Assembly (NCBI GenBank): GCA_026390285.1
Contig: JAPLGH010000093.1
Coordinates: forward strand, 1-11,643
DNA length: 11,643 bases
Direction: 5' to 3'
Source of the DNA: Caldisericota bacterium
Lineage (GTDB): Bacteria > Caldisericota > Caldisericia > Cryosericales > Cryosericaceae
Each line of letters opens with the position of its first letter. Positions within the stretch are counted from its first letter, which is position 1. The translations under genes were made by a program, and so were the position numbers. The notes under the pieces were generated by a model that did not search any database, was not told where the DNA came from, and worked only from the letters and a program-made list of their open reading frames with translations. Shown in pieces: positions 7,486 through 11,643 of the stretch.

Positions 7486-8445
7486 TTAGGTGCCAAGTCT
7501 CACCGTGGAAGACGCACCCCAGCTCTTGGTGCAAAGCTTATTGTTTGTACGGTGCATGTCCAAGCGAGCTCTCCCAACGTCTCGAAACCAGCGCCCAGTC
7601 GGCACAAGCTCCGCGTATGAAATCTTCAGGTACTGTCCAAGACACCAGAGGGCATTGTGGTCATTTACGTCATTACTTACTTCATTGGTCTCTTCGAGGT
7701 GGGCAAGAAATTCTGTAATGAAGTCTTCAAGTGTTTTTCCTGTTTCTCCTTCATACGTTTGCGTCTGCAATACTTGCAGGTATTCACGAGGAGAATGGCC
7801 TATTTCTAATTGTCTTCTGCCTCCCAATGTCTTCCCCCGGCCTTGCTCGGGCATAATAGGTAAATCTTCAACTAATCCCACAGACCAGCCTGGAAGGGCA
7901 CAGATACGTCGATTATTGACTACCTCCAATTTGGTCTGTCCCCGATGGTTGCTTGAATATTCTTGAGGGAAATACATAGGCTCGTCTGTATCTAGTACCT
8001 GTCGTAAGGTCTCCCAGATCCAGACTTGTTTCTCGGTATTGACACGAACAGGTGTTAAAGGATCGGAAGGAGAGCGTCTGGTTTGATAGATTAGTCCTTC
8101 TGCCCCGTGTTTGACAATGGCTGATTTCATCAGGTCAATAAGTTGTGAAGCAGGCATTGCGAGCGGCGTCAACTGAACCTGAATGAATCCTTGTCGCATT
8201 TTCCTATCAACCAATTCCTTGTTGCGTGCAAATACTTCCTGCAACTGGTGCTCCGTTGGCACAGGATACTCTTTCCTGTCGATTCCGATCACCCCTAAGC
8301 TTTTCGCTCGTGGAAGAAGGGTCAAGATTCCTGTTAGGTTCAATGCGGCAATGGTACGAACATACTCCTTCTCAAGAGGGAAGGATTCTTCAGAGGGACT
8401 AACACCTTCTAATGAAATTGTTTCACTAATCGTCTTCTTGGCCAT
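7486..8445 (-). CDS. Conserved-looking hypothetical protein, candidate DGR target (C-type-lectin-like C-terminus)
   Basis: The frame opens at a TTG at 8478, but the ATG at 8445 (MAKKTISETISLEG, 319 residues) is the likelier start; TAGG lies 5 bp and AGGAG 11 bp upstream. The N-terminal part includes PSEESFPLEKEYVRTIAAL, LGVIGIDRKEYPVPT and QGFIQVQLTPLAMP. The middle has LPGWSVGLVEDLPIMP and GRGKTLGGRRQLE. The end is KTLEDFITEFLAHLEETNEV, then VPTGRWFRDVGRARL and WGASSTVRLGT. I recall hypothetical proteins in candidate-phyla bacteria with this layout, ending in a W-x-R-D, R-A-x-L, G-A-x-x-x-V-R pattern as in DGR variable proteins. That is recollection, not a search. The gene is visibly richer in A+T than its neighbours, suggesting transfer. 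No reverse transcriptase or template repeat is in the window. Confidence 0.75.
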   Translation of the reverse strand: MAKKTISETISLEGVSPSEESFPLEKEYVRTIAALNLTGILTLLPRAKSLGVIGIDRKEYPVPTEHQLQEVFARNKELVDRKMRQGFIQVQLTPLAMPASQLIDLMKSAIVKHGAEGLIYQTRRSPSDPLTPVRVNTEKQVWIWETLRQVLDTDEPMYFPQEYSSNHRGQTKLEVVNNRRICALPGWSVGLVEDLPIMPEQGRGKTLGGRRQLEIGHSPREYLQVLQTQTYEGETGKTLEDFITEFLAHLEETNEVSNDVNDHNALWCLGQYLKISYAELVPTGRWFRDVGRARLDMHRTNNKLCTKSWGASSTVRLGT

Positions 8446-8474
8446 ACAACCTACAACTCCTAAACTCCATTGGA

Positions 8475-8571
8475 TCAAATCATCAACTTGACGACTTCTC
8501 GCGAGAGTCCGAGGTAGAGCCTCATCTCGCCTGCAACCTTCTGGAAGCCAGCGAGTACCTGTTCGCCAGCG
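8475..8571 (-). pseudogene. Possible 3' gene fragment after the lipid kinase
   Basis: Between the lipid-kinase stop and the next gene, a minus frame reads AGEQVLAGFQKVAGEMRLYL then GLSREVVKLMI and a TGA at 8475-8477. The composition is that of an ordinary helical protein. The only ATG in this piece leaves 16 codons (MRLYLGLSREVVKLMI). It could be a remnant of a gene displaced by the AT-rich gene just downstream, or chance. Confidence 0.25.
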
Positions 8572-9477
8572 TTATCCTTCCTTCGCAGGGACCAGAACCT
8601 TGATCGCCCCCGGGATGATCTTGATATGAAGAGGCACTTCCTCCAATACTTCACCGTCACATTCAGCAGTCTGTCGGGGGGTTGAGGAAACGCTGATGTC
8701 TCTGCCTTGCCAATGCTGCACCAATTCCATATTGTCAGGACGCTCCCGTTTGAGTAAGGTGACAGCCATGAGCTTGAACAGGCTAAGATTCGCTCTTCGT
8801 ACGACAACAACGTCTAACAGCCCGTCGCTGACATCTATGTGCTTGTCGTAAGATATGTTGCTGAATCCGAGATTCCCTACGTTCGCAATGATACACGTCA
8901 AGCCTTGAACTTCGTGCTTTTGTCCATCTATCATCAGATGGTAAACGGCCTTCTTGGTTTTCCTCAGTGCCGCGGCCGCTGAAAGAAAGTACGCGAAGAT
9001 GCCAATCCTGTTCTTGGTTTCCCGATCCGCACCCTTAATGACTTCCGCTCCGAAACCAAGCGCTATTCCTAGAATGAAATACCGGTCGCCAAACTGTCCT
9101 ACATCAATGGTTCTGGTCGTCAATGGAATTTGACTCATGAGCGCGCAGGCCGCTTTGAGATCCTTGGGTATGCCAAGTTCCTCGGCCATGACATTCGCCG
9201 ATCCTCCCGGCAAAATGGCCAATGGGATCTCTGACCCCATCAAGCCGCTGATTGCCTCCATGAGCGTGCCATCGCCGCCATAGACACCGAGAACATCCGC
9301 CCTTTCTTTGGCAGCAGCCTTGGCGAACTTGATCGCGTCGCCCGCTTCGTGGGTAATCGATGCTTCCCACCTGATACCGGCTTCTTTCATGGACGAATTG
9401 ATAACAGGCAGAACCGACCCTCCTGTTCCGGCGGCCGGGTTAATGATGAAGTCGATGACTTTGATCCTCTTCTTCAT
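8572..9477 (-). CDS. YegS/DagK-family lipid kinase (diacylglycerol kinase catalytic domain)
   Basis: I start at the ATG at 9477 (301 residues) because AGGGTG lies 6 bp upstream; the frame extends 8 codons to a GTG at 9501. The protein has FIINPAAGTGG (10-20), the nucleotide-binding GGDGT (67-71), LPGGSANVMAEELGIP (89-104), ALGFGAEVIKG (139-149), SDGLLDVVVVR (217-227) and the closing ECDGEV (272-277). All are hallmarks of the DagK/YegS/BmrU superfamily, at normal length. Members phosphorylate diacylglycerol or related lipids with ATP at the cytoplasmic membrane face; the exact lipid cannot be read from sequence. It may be cotranscribed with the short ORF at 9657-9532 upstream. Confidence 0.93.
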   Translation of the reverse strand: MKKRIKVIDFIINPAAGTGGSVLPVINSSMKEAGIRWEASITHEAGDAIKFAKAAAKERADVLGVYGGDGTLMEAISGLMGSEIPLAILPGGSANVMAEELGIPKDLKAACALMSQIPLTTRTIDVGQFGDRYFILGIALGFGAEVIKGADRETKNRIGIFAYFLSAAAALRKTKKAVYHLMIDGQKHEVQGLTCIIANVGNLGFSNISYDKHIDVSDGLLDVVVVRRANLSLFKLMAVTLLKRERPDNMELVQHWQGRDISVSSTPRQTAECDGEVLEEVPLHIKIIPGAIKVLVPAKEG

Positions 9478-9531
9478 GGCAATCACCCTATCTGTCAGCA
9501 CTCTTCGAAGGCTTCGATTTGAATCTGAGTA

Positions 9532-9657
9532 TCACCTTCTTGGGTCCGCCACCTTACGACGGTGGTCAACAAGTCGAGACCAATCGGCACATTCCTTGCC
9601 GACTCCCGAGACCGCGTACAGGTAGTCGGCCACTGTGGAAATCTCCATTCTTCTCAT
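9532..9657 (-). CDS. Possible 41-residue ORF leading the lipid-kinase unit
   Basis: An ATG at 9657 is preceded by GAGG with a 7 bp gap. The product begins MRRMEISTVADYLYAVSGVG and ends VDHRRKVADPRR. It has normal-looking composition, with hydrophobic residues spaced as in a helix, but no family I know. The gap to the kinase ATG is 54 bp. It could equally be the remaining N-terminus of a longer, frameshifted gene. Confidence 0.35.
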   Translation of the reverse strand: MRRMEISTVADYLYAVSGVGKECADWSRLVDHRRKVADPRR

Positions 9658-9685
9658 ATTTTGACCTCATCCCCAGTATATGTCA
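9657..9685 (-). promoter_or_regulatory. Possible promoter of the lipid-kinase unit
   Basis: On the minus strand TTGACA (9680-9685) is followed 17 bp later by CAAAAT (9657-9662), a weak -10. A perfect 6-bp hairpin, CTCCAG-TGT-CTGGAG on this strand (9694-9708), lies just upstream and could be an operator. If this promoter is used, transcription starts within or after the 41-residue ORF start, which argues against the ORF or for its inner Met4. Confidence 0.35.
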
Positions 9686-9811
9686 ATTCCATCCTCCAGA
9701 CACTGGAGCCCTGTTCCTGGGAAGAGAGAAGGAGCGGAGGATCCCCGGGAAGGCGCACTCCATCGCGAGTCCAAACTGCATGACGGAAGAGTCAGAGTTC
9801 CCCTTGGGCGG

Positions 9812-9970
9812 AAGACAGGCGGGATCGCCGGCGGGATTGCATCAATCTTCATGGGTTGGATTCTGGGAAAGGCCATGATCGAGATGCGTGGATTGTTCTG
9901 GTCGTGGTAGATCCATTTGCTCAGCGATATTGTGATCTTCTCATTTATTGCCTTGCCTTTGCTCAAGTAG
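9812..9970 (+). pseudogene. C-terminal remnant of a CPBP (CAAX-protease-like) membrane protease
   Basis: The plus frame reads GRKTGGIAGGIASIFMGWIL, GKAMIEMRGLFWSW, a TAG at 9908-9910, then in the same frame IHLLSDIVIFSFIALPLLK and a TAG at 9968-9970. The pattern G-x-x-x-G, FMGWILGKAM, GLFWSW-x-IH-x-x-SD-x-x-IFSF is how CPBP-family proteases end, with the final H-x-x-x-D in the last membrane helix. The amber codon stands just before the Ile-His pair. No upstream EE-x-x-x-R helix is found in any plus frame back to 9560, so most of the gene is missing. Family knowledge: CPBP proteins are intramembrane metalloproteases or bacteriocin-immunity proteins. I read this as a decayed relic. Confidence 0.6.
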
Positions 9971-10053
9971 CCCTGGAACCAGATTCTGGTCGACTGGCTC
10001 TTACTCCGCCCGTCAAGAACTGACGCGAACGGGTACCGGCATTGCTGGACAAA

Positions 10054-10089
10054 GGAAGAAGGGTGGCGCAAGAGCGCCACCCTTCTTCC
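10054..10089 (-). terminator. Perfect 16-bp hairpin terminator of the 47-residue gene
   Basis: GGAAGAAGGGTGGCGC (10054-10069) and its exact complement (10074-10089) enclose a 4-nt loop. On the minus strand it is followed by TTTG; on the plus strand by a T/C-rich stretch. It lies 60 bp past the stop of the small minus gene and could act in both directions. Confidence 0.85.
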
Positions 10090-10149
10090 AGGTATTCTTG
10101 TCTCTTCTCTTCAATTGTCGTTTCGATGCTTTCTTCGCAAGAACCCTAT

Positions 10150-10293
10150 CTACAACTTCTTTCCGGCTTTCTTGACTTCACCTACGGCTTTCTTAACCTC
10201 TCTGCCAGTCTTCTTGACTTCTCTGGCAACCTTCTTGACCTCCTTCTTTACTACCTTCTTGACTTCAGTTCTTGCTTCCTTGCCTGTCTCCAT
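10150..10293 (-). CDS. 47-residue lysine-rich heptad-repeat protein
   Basis: The ATG at 10293 is preceded by a full GGAGGTGA SD (GGAGGT at 10305-10310, 11 bp gap), and the gene ends at TAG 10150-10152 ahead of a strong terminator. After METGKEART the product is five heptads, each beginning E-V-K-K: EVKKVVK, (one extra K), EVKKVAR, EVKKTGR, EVKKAVG, EVKKAGK, then KL. Such a sequence would form one basic amphipathic helix with Val at two positions of each heptad. The matching DNA shows a 21-bp period (GAAGTCAAGAAG variants). No family is recognised. Small basic helical proteins of this kind may bind nucleic acid or acidic lipid, or act like histone-H1/LEA-type proteins; this is inference. The gene is monocistronic. 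Confidence 0.8.
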   Translation of the reverse strand: METGKEARTEVKKVVKKEVKKVAREVKKTGREVKKAVGEVKKAGKKL

Positions 10294-10310
10294 AGTGGTT
10301 TCTCACCTCC

Positions 10311-10767
10311 TTCAACCATGGTAGATCAATGACAGAAAAATGACACCATCTATCCGTCCTGCGCTCAGAGCACCTCGTGCAAGCAGATGCGCGTGCATAT
10401 CCACTTCTCTGGCTTTCGCCAGACGATGTTCCCCCCGAGGCATATCAGGCGGTGCCGGGTCTCTCCCTTTATCGTTGTCGCTCTTGGGCCTAGCATATCT
10501 TCGTCGGTGTGACGGAGCCAAGCGGGTGCCTGCGGTTCGGACGCAGGACAACAAGGGTATGAGAAGCTTGTTCCGGAGATGGAGGGCACTTCTCGATAAT
10601 ATGGTATAGTTACATGGTGGGAGTTTGCATGATTGGTCGTCGGGTACATGTCCTCAGGTCCCGTCAGATGCAGCTCACGAGTAGACTGCTGTCGTAGAAA
10701 TATGAGGCACTTGTCCTGGCGCGAATCTCTGCCAGATTCGACCAGAGCAAAAAGGGGGTAAGATCAT
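10311..10767. other. Intergenic region before the rhomboid gene
   Basis: No convincing gene lies here. Small perfect hairpins occur at 10408-10423 (TCTGGC-TTTC-GCCAGA) and 10529-10547 (CCTGCG, 7-nt loop, CGCAGG). GATAAT at 10595-10600 and TATAGT at 10605-10610 are possible -10 elements for the rhomboid gene, without a good -35. A larger hairpin at 10716-10745 is listed separately. Confidence 0.5.
10716..10745 (+). promoter_or_regulatory. Leader hairpin just upstream of the rhomboid SD
   Basis: CGAATCT (10722-10728), a 5-nt loop CTGCC, and AGATTCG (10734-10740) pair perfectly; CTGG (10716-10719) and CCAG (10742-10745) extend the stem across a small bulge. It ends 8 bp before the GGGGG SD (10754-10758). 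No T run follows, so it is not a terminator; it may affect translation or stability. Confidence 0.4.
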
Positions 10768-11418
10768 ATGTTTCCAATCGGTGACGATAATTCCTCTCGC
10801 AGAACTGCTCCGCTAGTGACGTACGCCTTGATTGCTCTGAACGTCCTGTTCTTCCTGGTGGAGATGAGTGGTGGCGACGCCTTCATCATGAAGTGGGCCT
10901 TCGTTCCCAGCCGCTTCCTCGGCAACCCCGGAGCTGATTTCCTGCCCCTCTTCACGTCCATGTTCATGCATGCCGGGTGGGTTCACCTGGGGGGAAACAT
11001 GCTGTACTTGTGGATCTTCGGTGACAACGTGGAAGACCGTTTCGGGCACCTGAAGTTCGCGATCTTCTACCTGCTCTGTGGGCTTGCGGCAACGTTCGCG
11101 CAGTTGGCGTTCAGCGTCGGATCAAAGGTGCCCAATCTGGGAGCCTCGGGAGCGATTGCCGGTGTGCTCGCCGGCTACGTCTTGCTGTTCCCACAGGGAA
11201 AGATCAGAGTCTTGCAGGGCCAACAAGTGATTCAAGTTCCCGCGCTGATCGTCATTGGACTCTGGATCGTTCTGCAGTTCTTCAGTGGTATCGGTTCCAT
11301 TGCCGGGACAGCGGACACGGGCGGCGTAGCTTACATGGCGCACATCGGTGGATTCATCGCGGGGTTCATGTTGACGTTCCTGTTTCATGGGAGTCGAGGG
11401 GCACAGGCGACGCGCTGA
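10768..11418 (+). CDS. Rhomboid-family intramembrane serine protease
   Basis: The 216-residue product has the core rhomboid order: TM1 at about 16-32, MFMHAGWVHLGGNMLYLWIF with H73 and N77 (the H-x-x-x-N oxyanion motif) near residues 66-84, NLGASGAIAG with catalytic Ser127, and AHIGGFIAGF with catalytic His192. Both catalytic residues are intact, so it should be active. Rhomboids cut single-pass membrane proteins inside the cytoplasmic membrane. Length and lack of an extra domain fit the basic six-TM bacterial form. GGGGG 9 bp upstream of the ATG supports the start. It appears to be a single-gene unit; its substrate is not indicated. Confidence 0.95.
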   Translation: MFPIGDDNSSRRTAPLVTYALIALNVLFFLVEMSGGDAFIMKWAFVPSRFLGNPGADFLPLFTSMFMHAGWVHLGGNMLYLWIFGDNVEDRFGHLKFAIFYLLCGLAATFAQLAFSVGSKVPNLGASGAIAGVLAGYVLLFPQGKIRVLQGQQVIQVPALIVIGLWIVLQFFSGIGSIAGTADTGGVAYMAHIGGFIAGFMLTFLFHGSRGAQATR

Positions 11419-11643
11419 ATCGCTGCAGCGGCAGAACATCCTTGACGAATCGAGCATGCTCGTGGGGATTACTCCAGCACCGTCTGCGGAATGCATGTGT
11501 CCATAGCGCAACAGCAGCCGCAGATTCGCCGTACCCCATGACGTCAGAGGGAGCAGGGGACCTGAGAGTCTTGCCTGACGAGGCCACGTGATGGGAGTGC
11601 ACGGCGGCATGCGGGGTATCATCAACTCCCCTGACGAAAAGCC
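11419..11643. other. Right edge, no gene identified
   Basis: Open frames run to the edge on both strands, but none gives a recognisable product. Two short palindromes follow the rhomboid stop, CGCTGCAGCG (11421-11430) and CGAGCATGCTCG (11451-11462); neither has a T run. Confidence 0.4.

Noticed and set aside
9667..10080. 137-codon minus frame
   Set aside because: It is the reverse of the CPBP relic and runs into the terminator hairpin; its peptide (PAIPP, many Pro and Ser) is typical of a shadow frame.
11122..11625. 167-codon minus frame at the right edge
   Set aside because: Most of it is antisense to the rhomboid gene, and the remaining part has no recognisable protein pattern.

Overview
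The window looks like a stretch of bacterial chromosome with moderately high GC, strong Shine-Dalgarno sites (GGAGGT, AGGAGG) and sigma70-type promoter elements. I cannot place the organism from sequence alone. The TPM-like/PspA gene pair and a DUF1893 protein are what one expects in Clostridia-like or deep-branching anaerobic bacteria, and the PKD-bearing lipoprotein fits a free-living bacterium. That lineage statement is inference.

Layout. The left edge (1-321, minus) holds the N-terminal part of a DUF1893 protein, preceded by a hairpin, a -10 element and three 33-34 bp direct repeats. From about 480 to 1450 I see no convincing gene, only a diverged pair of ~175 bp repeats and scattered open frames. 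From 1455 to 3506 there is a complete transcription unit: promoter, a Gly/Ser-rich two-TM protein with a TPM-like extracytoplasmic domain, a PspA/IM30 protein, and a long hairpin terminator. This is probably an envelope-stress operon.

On the minus strand (7318 to 3444), a short amber-interrupted reading frame overlaps, as TGATG, the start of a 1022-residue lipoprotein (N-terminal propeller-like half, three PKD domains, unassigned C-terminal domain). This is followed by an EVE/PUA-like protein whose 3' end runs through the terminator of the convergent pspA unit. Upstream on the minus strand lie an AT-richer gene (8445-7486) whose C-terminus resembles the variable region of diversity-generating-retroelement targets, and a YegS/DagK-type lipid kinase (9477-8572), perhaps led by a 41-residue ORF.

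From 9810 to 10330 there is a stop-interrupted remnant of a CPBP (CAAX-protease-like) C-terminus on the plus strand, and a previously easy-to-miss 47-residue lysine-rich heptad-repeat protein on the minus strand with its own SD and a perfect 16-bp terminator. The right end carries a complete rhomboid protease (10768-11418).

Taken together the region is dominated by envelope functions (PspA, TPM-like protein, lipoprotein, lipid kinase, rhomboid, CPBP remnant). No phage, IS, CRISPR, rRNA or tRNA was found. The most useful new items are the 47-aa heptad protein, the candidate DGR target, and the broken or coupled frames that ordinary ORF calling misses.
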